Below are positions 1 through 7,453 of a stretch of 35,499 nt of DNA, piece by piece. Both the position numbers and the translations under genes were made by a program. Below the pieces are notes generated by a model. It had not been told where the DNA came from, ran no database searches, and saw nothing but the letters and a program-made list of their open reading frames with translations. Numbering within the stretch: the first letter of the stretch is position 1; each line of letters starts with the position of its first letter. Source of the stretch: Caballeronia udeis (lineage in GTDB: Bacteria; Pseudomonadota; Gammaproteobacteria; Burkholderiales; Burkholderiaceae); the NCBI RefSeq assembly GCF_001544555.2, contig NZ_FCOK02000093.1, positions 1 through 35,499 of the forward strand. The letters run 5' to 3'.

Positions 1-117
1 ATGACGGCCTCGGCTCATCCCGCCATGATAAAAACGGACCGTTAAATATTCAACTTATTTAAGGGATGTTGTACTAGTGAAGCATTGTTAGACCTGGAGC
101 CCCTAGAACGGCTGGCT
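1..117. other. Non-coding left edge, nothing recognised
   Basis: This stretch lies downstream of the flavin reductase stop codon. It is more AT-rich than the rest of the window. I see no gene, RNA gene or convincing hairpin in it. Confidence 0.4.
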
Positions 118-630
118 TCACAGGGCGGTTGTCCGCAAATCCATCGCTCTATATTCCTTGTTTGCATAGATCAAAGCTTCGCACGATTTCTCCGTCGTCC
201 AGACGTCAATGGCCTCCAGAAGAAAGATTGTGTGCGAATGGTGCTCGAGGCTTCTGGCGACCTTGCAGTCGAACGCGACGAGCGAGGTTTCAAGGATTGG
301 AGCGCGTGTCGCCAGTGTTCTCCAGTCGCCTTTCATAAACCGTTCGTCGCGCCGGCTGCTGTCGCTGAATGAATCGGCGATTTCCCGGTCGGCGCTGCGC
401 AGGATGTTGATTGCCGCGATCCCTGAATTGCGAATCACATCGTGGGCAGACGCCTGTTGGTTGACGCATATCAGAAGCGTCGGCGGGGCGACGCTGACGG
501 AGTTGACTGCAGTTGCAATCAGGCCGACGCGTTGTGTGCCGTCGGTGCTGGTTATCAGGCTCACCCCTGATACCAGCTTGCGCATGCCGCTCCGAAAAGC
601 TTCGGCAAACTGCTGTTCTTGGATTGTCAT
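118..630 (-). CDS. Flavin reductase domain protein (two-component monooxygenase reductase type)
   Basis: The predicted 170-residue protein matches the usual length of the flavin-reductase-like (HpaC/NtaB-type) split-barrel family. Visible family features are the N-terminal 'FRSGMRKLVSGVSLITS' strand, the 'GLIATAVNSVSVAPPTLLICVN' core that contacts flavin, the 'GDWRTLATRAPILETSLVAFDC' segment, and a C-terminal 'ALIYANKEYRAM'. Such proteins reduce FMN or FAD with NAD(P)H and pass it to a separate monooxygenase in the cytoplasm. No partner oxygenase is in the window. The reading frame stays open upstream into an IS6-type relic, but family homology begins at the ATG at 630, so I place the start there. 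The IS end begins only 7 bases upstream of this start (638), and no good Shine-Dalgarno sequence is visible, so the original promoter and ribosome site are probably lost. Confidence 0.8.
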   Translation of the reverse strand: MTIQEQQFAEAFRSGMRKLVSGVSLITSTDGTQRVGLIATAVNSVSVAPPTLLICVNQQASAHDVIRNSGIAAINILRSADREIADSFSDSSRRDERFMKGDWRTLATRAPILETSLVAFDCKVARSLEHHSHTIFLLEAIDVWTTEKSCEALIYANKEYRAMDLRTTAL

Positions 631-637
631 GCTTCTA

Positions 638-920
638 GGCTCTGATGCAAATAGCGGAAATGGTCGAGGAGGTTTATTTTTGACAGGATGACTTATTGAT
701 CCGAGAGGACCGCATTCCAAACGCAAGGTGTAGCGGTGTCTTTGAGGTCGAGCGTCGCGAGATTGAACTGACCCTTGCGAATGCGATGCGTCAGCTCGAT
801 GCCTGAAATCGTGGTTGCGGCGCTCCTGAACCGCTTGAAGCCAGGCATGACCTTCGTCCGGAACTTTATGTTGCGATGGAGTGCCGCCCATCGAACCGCT
901 TGTCCAGGCTCTTCAGCTTA
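638..920 (-). mobile_element. IS6-family element relic, transposase internally deleted
   Basis: On the minus strand, bases 920-884 encode the start of an IS6-type transposase (KLKSLDKRFDGRH). After a deletion and frame change, the C-terminal part follows: HRNIKFRTKVMPGFKRF, then SAATTISGIELTHRIRKGQF, ending in NAVLSDQ with a stop at 695-693. This is the segment just after the catalytic Glu of the DDE domain; the rest of the catalytic core is gone. Fifty-five bases beyond the stop is a terminal-repeat-like sequence, GGCTCTGATGCAAAT at 638, resembling IS6-family ends (GGCACTGTTGCAAA in IS26). The element cannot be active. It truncates the ABC binding-protein gene on its right and abuts the flavin reductase start on its left. 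Confidence 0.75.
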
Positions 921-1126
921 CAAATACTGACAAGCCGGTCGTAGATCTGCGAAACGACCATGTGGCGGTGGTCGTTCGCAGTCGGCACCATGGAGTCGAG
1001 ACTGTTCGGACCTTGCTCGGACACGATCGTCGGTGCGTCCTTGGGCGGGGTCGCGAGGGCCGGCGTGGCAAGCGCGGTGGTAACGGCGAGCACCGCGGCC
1101 ACGCTGCGGATGGAATGGATCGACAT
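921..1126 (-). pseudogene. Peptide/nickel ABC transporter substrate-binding protein, 5' stub
   Basis: About 68 residues remain of a family 5 (DppA/OppA type) periplasmic binding protein. The start at 1126 has a good ribosome site (AAGGAAACCG) and is followed by a signal peptide (hydrophobic AAVLAVTTALATPALA). The mature start includes the typical 'NSLDSMVPTANDHRHMVVSQIYDRL' region. The family is normally about 500-540 residues. Homology stops at about base 920, where an IS6-family relic begins. The stub lies 76 bases downstream of the amidase stop, so it was probably the next gene of a peptide-uptake operon whose permeases have been lost. Confidence 0.7.
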
Positions 1127-1202
1127 TCGGTTTCCTTCACGGAAGGTGGCAGGAGAGACGACGGAACGGAAGGTAAATGGAAAGCCTGCTGGCAGGCCGG
1201 TG

Positions 1203-2669
1203 TCACAAGCCGAGCGTCTCAAGCAACGCGGGCCACTTGTGCGCCCACGGGCGGGCGCGCTCGAAAGCGCCCGAGGCCTTCAGCACCGTGCGGTCGTCGA
1301 GGTGGCTGCCAATGATCTGCAGTCCGACCGGCAGGCCATCCTTGGTGAACCCGGCTGGTATCGTCGCCGCTGGTTGGCCAGTCATGTTGGCCGGGAAGGT
1401 AAAGCACAACCAATCGGCATTGCGGCCCATCCGTCCTTCGATGACCTCGGGACCTTGCATGTGAACCGGGAACGGTGGCACCGCGAGCGTTGGCGTCAGC
1501 AGCAGGTCGTAGTTCGCCATGAAGCGCCACATCTTGTTGCACAGTGCCTTGCGCTGGGTGTGTGCATCGGTAAAGTCCTCAGCGGTCCACGGTCGCATTA
1601 GCAGATCAATAAGGTGCGGCGAGATTTCCTTTTCACGCCCTTTGATCATCCGGCGCATGCCCGACAGATCCGAGTCGGCGGCGACCAGCGCCCAGAAAGT
1701 CGCGCCGGCATCGGCACGCCAGCCGGGGTCTGCGCGCTCTACGGTGCAGCCGAGTTCTTTCTCGAACACCGCGACCGCATCTCCAACGACGCGCCGCACT
1801 TCGGGATCGACCGCCGCGTATCCCCAGTCCTCGCTGTAGGCGATGCGCAGACCTTTAATGTCGCCGCACACTGCCTCCTGGTAGTCGAAGTCGACGGCCG
1901 GAATCGAATAGCGGTCGCGCGGGTCGGGGCCGCTGATCACGCTGAGCATCAGCGCTGAATCGGCGACGGTGCGGCTCATCGGGCCGATGTGTTCGAGCGT
2001 CTCCCAGCTCGAGACGCCCGGATAGCGTTCATCGCGGCACCCCGGATACAGCGGTACGCGCCCCATCGACGCCTTGATGCCGTACAGGCCGCAATGCGCC
2101 GACGGGATGCGCACCGAGCCGCCGCCGTCGCTTCCGATCGCGAATGGCGCGACGCCGGAGGCGACCGACGCGCCCGAACCTGCACTCGATCCACCCGGCG
2201 TCAGGGCAAGGTTCCAAGGATTGCGGGTGGTCTCGAAAACAGGGTTATGGCCAACCGGGCTGTAGCCAAGCTCGGGCACGTTGGTCTTGCCGATAATGAC
2301 CGCGCCGGCCGCTTTCAGGCGTTCGACGACGATATCGTCTTCGTCAGGAACGAAGTCCTTGTAAAGAACCGAGCCCATCACGGTCTTGATGTCCTTGGTC
2401 GCGACCAGGTCCTTGATGCCGATCGGCACCCCGGCAAGCGCTCCGGCCGGCTCACCTTTCGCAATTTTGGCGTCGACTGCCTTCGCGGCGCTGCGCGCAA
2501 CCTCGTGCGTCGGCGTGCAAAACGCATGCAGGTGTGGCTCAAGCGCGTCCATACGGCGCAGCACAGCCTCGGTCACCTCCAGTGCCGACAATTCCCTGGA
2601 CTTGATGCGCTGGGCCAGGGTGACAGCATCCATACGACAGATTTCGTTGTCGCCGGGTTGAGTTGGCAT
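1203..2669 (-). CDS. Amidase signature family hydrolase
   Basis: This is a complete 488-residue cytoplasmic amidase signature enzyme, hydrolysing an amide to a carboxylate and ammonia or an amine. The Ser-cisSer-Lys triad is visible: Lys86 in GIKDLVA, Ser161 in GGSSAGSG, and Ser185 in GSDGGGSVRIP. The spacings of 75 and 24 residues equal those in fatty acid amide hydrolase. The substrate cannot be read from the sequence. The ATG at 2669 follows a strong AAGGAGGA. The gene sits between remnants of a peptide ABC transporter (ATPase upstream, binding protein downstream). It was therefore probably part of an operon importing and hydrolysing amides or peptides, and it is the only intact survivor. 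It also lies between two similar IS6-type ends at 638 and 3600. Confidence 0.9.
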   Translation of the reverse strand: MPTQPGDNEICRMDAVTLAQRIKSRELSALEVTEAVLRRMDALEPHLHAFCTPTHEVARSAAKAVDAKIAKGEPAGALAGVPIGIKDLVATKDIKTVMGSVLYKDFVPDEDDIVVERLKAAGAVIIGKTNVPELGYSPVGHNPVFETTRNPWNLALTPGGSSAGSGASVASGVAPFAIGSDGGGSVRIPSAHCGLYGIKASMGRVPLYPGCRDERYPGVSSWETLEHIGPMSRTVADSALMLSVISGPDPRDRYSIPAVDFDYQEAVCGDIKGLRIAYSEDWGYAAVDPEVRRVVGDAVAVFEKELGCTVERADPGWRADAGATFWALVAADSDLSGMRRMIKGREKEISPHLIDLLMRPWTAEDFTDAHTQRKALCNKMWRFMANYDLLLTPTLAVPPFPVHMQGPEVIEGRMGRNADWLCFTFPANMTGQPAATIPAGFTKDGLPVGLQIIGSHLDDRTVLKASGAFERARPWAHKWPALLETLGL

Positions 2670-2713
2670 CGGTGTTCCTCCTTGAGTGGCAGTTGTGGCG
2701 AGTCTGGATCAGC

Positions 2714-3181
2714 TTAGGCGAAATGGCAGGCGGCGTAGCGGCGGCGACACAGTGAGACAACGGTCCGTGCAGGCCAGGTAGCGGCCATGGAAACGACAGG
2801 CGTTCGGGTCCGGATCGATGGGGCTCGTCGGACTGCCTTCGAAGCGCAACCGCTGCTCGTTGGGCCGGGAATGGCTGCGATAAGTGCCTTGATGTAGCGA
2901 TGGCTCGGCGCGGTAACATGATTCCGGTCCGTGCGACCTCGACAACGCGGCCTCACGACATTGCGGTCATGCGAGACGAACAGGTAGCTCATGCCAAGCC
3001 GTGTGAGCAGGTCCGGGAGCAGGCGCAAGATGATGGCTTGGACGGACACGTCCAGTGCCGAGGTCGGCTCGTCGAGGATCAGCAGCGACCGCTCGACCGC
3101 GTGCAGCAACGCCCCCTTGCGGCGGCTGCCCACCGGATACAGTTTGACGAGATTGTGCACCTCCAGCAGCGGTGTACTCAC
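2714..3181 (-). pseudogene. Oligopeptide ABC transporter ATP-binding protein (DppF/OppF type), decayed
   Basis: The frame begins at a GTG (3181) that overlaps the TGA of the preceding gene relic. It reads STPLLEVHNLVKLYPVG, a normal DppF N-terminus, then jumps from 'LLHAVE' directly to 'RSLLILDEPTSALDVS'. The Walker A and signature motifs are therefore deleted, while Walker B, the D-loop and the H-loop (LFVSHD) remain. After 'HDRNVV' several frame changes follow. 'HRYIKALIAAIPG' is in one frame, and 'FEGSPTSPIDPDPNACRFHGR' plus the typical Cys-rich tail are in another, ending near 2709-2714. The family is normally about 330 residues. It cannot bind ATP and is a pseudogene. Its operon neighbours were the amidase (1203-2669) and the binding-protein stub (921-1126). 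Confidence 0.75.
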
Positions 3182-3258
3182 AGCAGTACTCTGCAACGGA
3201 CGAGGTGATTGGTCGCCACATTCGTCCACGGCAGCGGCGCCCCACCGGGAGTGCTCGG
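3178..3258 (-). pseudogene. Possible DppD-type ATPase C-terminal scrap
   Basis: On the minus strand, a frame ending at the TGA at 3180-3178 reads TPGGAPLPWTNVATNHLVRC and closes shortly after. This resembles the C-terminal tail of the first ATPase of dipeptide transporters (a conserved 'HxVRC' end). The overlap of its stop with the GTG of the next ATPase fits a normal dppD-dppF arrangement. The match is short, so the call is tentative. Confidence 0.35.
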
Positions 3259-3599
3259 TGAAGCCAGCGATTTTCTCGTAATTTGGCCCGAGAAGACAGC
3301 AGGTCATGCACGTATCAACGATTCCCGCGATGTCGACACTACAGCTCATTGATTCACCTCAGCGGCACAAGGCCAACGATCAGAACTCGAACGATGCGAT
3401 GAAGAATCTTATGAGCGCCGAAATAGACGTGCTTGTTCGGCAGCGAACAAAAACTTGTGCAGGGGTGAATGACGGCGGTAAGGCCCGCGCACCAGACGGA
3501 TCCAAAACGCCAACGGTTTCCAGGGTGACGCGGGTTGTCGACAGACGACGCGAAGGATGGGCCGGAGGAACTTCAACGATATTGCACTTAACTGCCGGA
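3259..3599. other. Intergenic debris, no gene recognised
   Basis: These 341 bases lie between the DppD-like scrap and the second IS6-type end. Open frames here are short and resemble nothing I know. I see no RNA gene, promoter or clear hairpin. It is probably eroded coding sequence, given what surrounds it. Confidence 0.4.
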
Positions 3600-3680
3600 G
3601 GCTCTGGTGAAAAGTGGAAATAGTCGAGGAAGTTGATTTTGATAGGATGGCCTATTGAACCGAGAGGACCGCATTGCCAC
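3600..3680 (-). mobile_element. Second IS6-type terminal fragment
   Basis: The segment repeats, with roughly four bases in five conserved, the end of the IS relic at 638-718, in the same orientation. It starts with GGCTCTGGTGAAAAG (3600), contains GTCGAGGA and CGAGAGGACCGCATT, and on the minus strand encodes the transposase terminus NAVLSVQ with a stop at 3654-3652. Only the last few codons and the terminal inverted repeat of the element remain. To its right begins an autotransporter stub. Confidence 0.65.
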
Positions 3681-3700
3681 CGGTGCCGTTTGCGCCGTAA

Positions 3701-3937
3701 CCGTATCTGCGCTTGTCTGTGCTGCGTAACTTCGGGGGAGGCGACGACGTCACGTTCGGGGGCGCAACGACGCTGCCCGGTTCTGTCAGGCAGACGGCCG
3801 GGCAGGTCGGGGAAGGTCTGGTAGCAAAGATCGGCAAGTCTAGCGGCGCCTATGCGACGCTCAGCTATTTGAGCAATCTCGGCGGCTCACATCAGCGCAC
3901 GATAACCGAAAATGCGGGCGTTCGGTGGTCATGGTAA
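3701..3937 (+). pseudogene. Autotransporter beta-domain, C-terminal stub
   Basis: About 78 residues read as the last strands of a pertactin/AidA-type outer-membrane translocator barrel. The stub runs from LSVLRNFGGGDDVTFGG through QVGEGLVAKI and ATLSYLSNLGGSHQRT to a terminal NAGVRWSW. The aromatic final residue and alternating pattern suit recognition by the BAM complex. There is no start codon in context and the passenger and most of the barrel are missing. The gene was cut off by the IS6-type fragment immediately to the left. Confidence 0.7.
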
Positions 3938-4045
3938 ATGATTGGGTAGTCGCATCGCATGTCGAAGTGCTTTGCCACCCTCTCGCGTTCAACGCCATCA
4001 GGCGTCGTGCTTGATGGCGCCGCTCATCGCATGAAAGGATCATCC

Positions 4046-4273
4046 ATGCAGCGGTATGACGATCCGGATGAAAATTCCACCGTCATCGGATATGAAATAT
4101 TTCAGGAAGCTATTCGCGTGTATTTCAGGGATGGCTCGGCTTACCTGTACAACTACTTCACGCCCAGGCCTGAAAAGGTTGAGCGGCTAAAGCTGCTGGC
4201 AGTCGCCGGAGATGGCCTGCATACCTATATCGCGCAAGCCGTCCGCCATCGATACGCTATGAAGATACGTTAG
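4046..4273 (+). CDS. Small KTSC-domain-like protein
   Basis: A 75-residue protein resembles the KTSC domain, a small fold of unknown function found in phage- and lysyl-tRNA-synthetase-associated proteins. The pattern is 'STVIGYEIFQEAIRVYFRDGSAYLYNYFTP', a V.F.DGS.Y.Y hairpin, followed by an alpha region and a final 'HRY'. The ATG at 4046 has AAAGGA seven bases upstream. An in-frame ATG at 4031 is possible but lies before that ribosome site. No partner gene is evident; the neighbours are an autotransporter stub and a broken AraC regulator. It may be functional, but its role is unknown. Confidence 0.6.
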   Translation: MQRYDDPDENSTVIGYEIFQEAIRVYFRDGSAYLYNYFTPRPEKVERLKLLAVAGDGLHTYIAQAVRHRYAMKIR

Positions 4274-4665
4274 GGGAGGACGAATCCCTCACCAGCGCCG
4301 GGAAGGAATACCCGCCACCTGGCGCATCTGCCCGTAGTGACTTGATACCAACGGAAGGCTCTGTCAGGTTGATGGAGAGGCGGCGGTAGAAGACGGGCCG
4401 CGCCGCGCAAACGATCGTTTTTGTAGAGCCAATCCCGAAGGACTGCGAGGAAGCGAAGTCACTTGGGCACAAGCCGTTGATCGCGCGCGTGCGCGTCACC
4501 AACAAACGCAATCCGGACCACTGGCACTCCGCTGACCGATTCGCGACGCGCAGAAAGGAAAGCGGCTCGGTGATTCGCATTTTCAATGCCTGCACCGAGC
4601 CGTTTCAACCCTCCTATCACAGGACGCTCTTGCCAAACAATCGCCAGCCCTGTTTGGAGCCCCGA
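4274..4665. other. Intergenic region with one inverted repeat
   Basis: These 392 bases separate the KTSC-like gene from the end of the broken AraC gene. Open frames on both strands resemble no family I recognise. The only structure I see is the 10-base inverted repeat at 4563-4602, listed separately. Confidence 0.4.
4563..4602. repeat. 10-bp inverted repeat with 20-nt loop
   Basis: CGGCTCGGTG at 4563-4572 is perfectly complemented by CACCGAGCCG at 4593-4602, with a 20-base loop between. There is no T-run after either arm, so it is not a typical intrinsic terminator. It lies between two convergent genes (KTSC-like on plus, AraC relic on minus), where a bidirectional stem-loop could limit read-through. 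Confidence 0.45.
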
Positions 4666-5633
4666 TCAGGCGCTCAGCCCTTTGATTTTTCGCTGATGCA
4701 TTTCGACCAGATCCTCGGGCATTTTTTCGACCGCCCTGGATGCCTTGACCAACAATTCGCCTCGGGCTTCGGAGGGGGTGCAGCCAAAGCGCTCTTTGAA
4801 CGATCGGTTAAACGTCGTCTCGCTGACAAACCCACTCGCGCATGCCGCGGAGCCGTCAACCTTCTCAGGGCTTCATCAAGCCGCCTCTCTTTGACACGCT
4901 TCGCGACCCCGCCGGACTCAGCGAACAATGCGTAGAGCGCTGTCCTCGAAATTTTCAGCGCTTTGCATAGCGCTGCGGGCCCAAGATCGGGATCAAGCAA
5001 ATGCCGCTCAATGTAGGAGCTGGCTTGCGCGTGCAGCATCGGCGTGAGGCGCGGATCGCCCTGCCGCAGCTCCGACTTCGCTTGCGGAAGAAGACACGCC
5101 GCCAACAAATCCAGCGTCGCGTCGGCGGCCAAATAGGTTTGTTCTGTACTCGTGCCAGTCGCCAAGCGCGCGAGCGTGTGCATGTGCGAAGCGACCATCG
5201 CCCCGATCAAGTCGTCCGCCTCCCAACTGGCGCCATGAAGCTTGGCACCCTCTGGCAATCGTCGATCAAGCGCAGCGCGCGAGATGCTCAATGTCAACAT
5301 TGGTGCATTCACAGCAAAGCCTACGTTTTCCACTGCCATATCCCTCGCGGCGACCGAGTTCAGTGGAACCCTTTGTTAACCCTGAGCGAACTCCGACGTG
5401 AGCTCGCCGCCAACGAGACAGTGAACGAGGTATTGATCGATGCCCGACATCGAGATTTTCTTGCGCGTTCTGTGAAATTGAACGTCGCCTTGGACGACGT
5501 AGCTCGTCAACAGCATTGCCCCGAAGTCCCATGTCTTGATTTTCGCCGAAAGCCCGGCCTCGCGGAGCCTCTTGAGCTCATACATCGGCCGAAGGGCCTC
5601 TCGCCAAACCTCTTCTGCATCTTCCTCGTTCAT
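4666..5633 (-). pseudogene. AraC-family regulator (AraC_binding_2 type), broken twice
   Basis: The N-terminal part (from the ATG at 5633, MNEEDAEEVW) is an AraC_binding_2 sensor domain, including 'GDVQFHRTRKKISMSGIDQYLVHCL'. It is interrupted by an in-frame TAA at 5378-5376, after SEFAQG. The same frame then continues through AARDMAVENVGFAVNAPMLT and the helix-turn-helix (SSYIERHLLDPDLGPAALCKALKISRTALYALF). Near 4850 a frameshift with loss of about ten codons separates 'DEALRRLTAPRHA' from the second HTH, 'ASGFVSETTFNRSFKERFG'. That ends at the TGA at 4668-4666. A working homologue would be about 320 residues. Such regulators often control catabolic or stress genes, but the target here is unknown. 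Confidence 0.8.
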
Positions 5634-5650
5634 CAAAGCGCTGTCGAATT

Positions 5651-5932
5651 TTAGGGGCGGCGGTATCCCAGATTAAGGATGTGTCGCAAATCACTCACGA
5701 ACCCGGCGTTGACCGGATCATCACGGTAACGCGGGTGCACCGACGCCGGCGCCACACCGTGGCGGGTGACCACTACCGTGCGACCATCAAACGGCGTGAC
5801 GAGCTGTCCCTGAAGCCAGGCGAAAGATTTTTCGTGCGAGGCCGGCCGCCCAACGTGCTTCACAGCGTCAGGAAGCGGCCCGTGTGAGGCGGTGATCGGG
5901 AGAAAAATGACACGAGTGGCTTTCCAGGCAAG
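5651..5932 (-). pseudogene. Metallophosphoesterase C-terminal fragment
   Basis: A minus-strand frame of about 90 residues resembles the end of calcineurin-like phosphoesterases: SHEKSFAWLQGQLVTPFDG, then TVVVTRHGVAPASVHPRYRDDP and AGFVSDL. In intact relatives 'VVTHH' carries the metal-binding His pair; here the first His is Arg (VTRH), as expected for a gene under no selection. The N-terminal two-thirds, with the D-x-H and GDxxD motifs, is absent. The frame runs on upstream toward the porin gene but has no further family resemblance. Confidence 0.55.
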
Positions 5933-6131
5933 TGGTAGGTGTCGCAAGGCGTTCAGGTCGGTGCGCAAACAACGACGTGGTGCCGCCAGGCGCTGCCATA
6001 TCGGACACAACCAACTCTGCGGGAGTTGCGCCTGAGGGCCAGCTGCCGCTTCGCCCTCATTTATCGTAGTGCTGCATCCTCTCCACTGCAACCTCCAGCA
6101 TCTCCTCGCACCCGTCCTCACCTCTTCATAT

Positions 6132-7271
6132 CTAGAAGCGATGACGTAACGACAGCTTGACGGCAACTTGCGTCGGCGTAGACGACTGCCCCAGCGTACT
6201 GATTGCCGCCACCGCCGCATACCCGGTCGAATCGACGCCCGATGCACGCTGCCACACGCCGACCAGGTTCAGGTCGGTGCGTTTCGAGAGCGAGTAATTC
6301 GGACCGAAATCGATCTGTTCATACTTGGCGTGAGGGGCTTTCGTGTAGTCGAACGACGCACCGATCAGCAGCGCAGGCGTGATGAAATAGCGTCCATTGA
6401 TCTCATAGCTATTGAAGACCGCGTTGCCCGTGTTCGGTGTGGACGCTGTGCTCCGGATGTCCTCGAAGCGAGTGTTCGTGTAGACGAGCCCGATGCTGCC
6501 CCGCCCGAGTTTGTACGACACGGCCGCGCCGAAGATTTGCCACACGTTCGCCGAAGCGTAGCCGCTGAACACGGGGCTTCGGCCCGGCGTCACGTAACCA
6601 GTCTGGCTCGGCGAAAGCGCGCTGTCGAGCACCGACACCGAAGGGTTATTGATGTTGTCGTACGCGAGCGCGGCGCTCAGTGGACCATTCACGTACTTGA
6701 GCCCAAGCGTGTAGACCCGCCCCGACGCAAAGTTGCCCGCCACGCCGCCAGGCGCGAACATGCCGCTCGCCTGCAGCCCATGAAATTGGGGCGACTGATA
6801 CTTCACCGCGTTGTTCACGCGAAATGTCGAGTTCAGATTGTCGAAGTCGCCCGGATGAGTGCCGAGCCATGCCCACATCGAAGTCGCGGCAATCTCGCCG
6901 ATGAGTTCCGTCATCGGATCGTACTGGCGGCCAAGCGTCACCGCGCCCCAAGTGTCACTGCTGAGCCCGACGAAGGCCTGGCGGCCGAACTCACGGCCGC
7001 CTTGCAAGAGCTTGCCGTTCGACGTGTCGAAGCCGTTTTCGAGCGTGAAGATCGCTTTCAGCCCACCGCCCAGGTCCTCGCTGCCACGTAGGCCCCATCG
7101 GCTGCCGCTCGTCTGTCCAGTGATTGTTTCTACATTCGAGTGCCCGGACTGGTTGTTCACGTATACGAGTCCGGCATCGACGAAACCGTACAGCGTAACT
7201 GAACTTTGGGCATGAGCGACGCTTGTGAGAAGCGGCAGGGCCAACAAGGCGATTCTGGTCTTTTTCATCAT
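6132..7271 (-). CDS. Gram-negative porin (Burkholderia OmpC-like), tph-operon linked
   Basis: This is a 379-residue trimeric outer-membrane porin for passive uptake of small, mostly anionic solutes. It has a clear signal peptide (MMKKTRIALLALPLLTSVAHA, cleavage after AHA), a mature start SSVTLYGFVDAG, the eyelet-region signature 'GLRGSEDLGGGLKAIFTLENGF', 'LGRQYD', and a C-terminal HRF ending in Phe. The open frame extends much further upstream, but the signal peptide and a GGAGAC ribosome site fix the start at 7271 or 7268. It follows the AAHS permease by 182 bases on the same strand. It is therefore likely the last gene of the terephthalate-type operon, or has its own promoter in that gap. 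It probably admits the aromatic diacid to the periplasm. Confidence 0.9.
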   Translation of the reverse strand: MMKKTRIALLALPLLTSVAHAQSSVTLYGFVDAGLVYVNNQSGHSNVETITGQTSGSRWGLRGSEDLGGGLKAIFTLENGFDTSNGKLLQGGREFGRQAFVGLSSDTWGAVTLGRQYDPMTELIGEIAATSMWAWLGTHPGDFDNLNSTFRVNNAVKYQSPQFHGLQASGMFAPGGVAGNFASGRVYTLGLKYVNGPLSAALAYDNINNPSVSVLDSALSPSQTGYVTPGRSPVFSGYASANVWQIFGAAVSYKLGRGSIGLVYTNTRFEDIRSTASTPNTGNAVFNSYEINGRYFITPALLIGASFDYTKAPHAKYEQIDFGPNYSLSKRTDLNLVGVWQRASGVDSTGYAAVAAISTLGQSSTPTQVAVKLSLRHRF

Positions 7272-7453
7272 GTCTCCGACGTGGCAAGTCCGCGCTTTCC
7301 CGCCACAGAGCGAGAAAACGGCAGACATCGCTGGGTTCTTAAAGTGGTTTTCGACAGTGGTACTTCGGTAGATCAGCAGGATAGCTAACGTTGTCCCGAC
7401 TGAAGGCCCGTGACCGGCGCAAATGTCCGCGCAGGCTCGGGTCTGTTTCTGGT

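Noticed and set aside
4477..4935. A 152-codon plus-strand frame
   Set aside because: It runs into the antisense of the AraC relic and resembles no known protein.
5933..6247. Upstream part of the minus-strand frame that ends at 5651
   Set aside because: It overlaps the porin 3' end on the same strand in another frame and has no family resemblance; only the last 90 or so codons look like a phosphoesterase.
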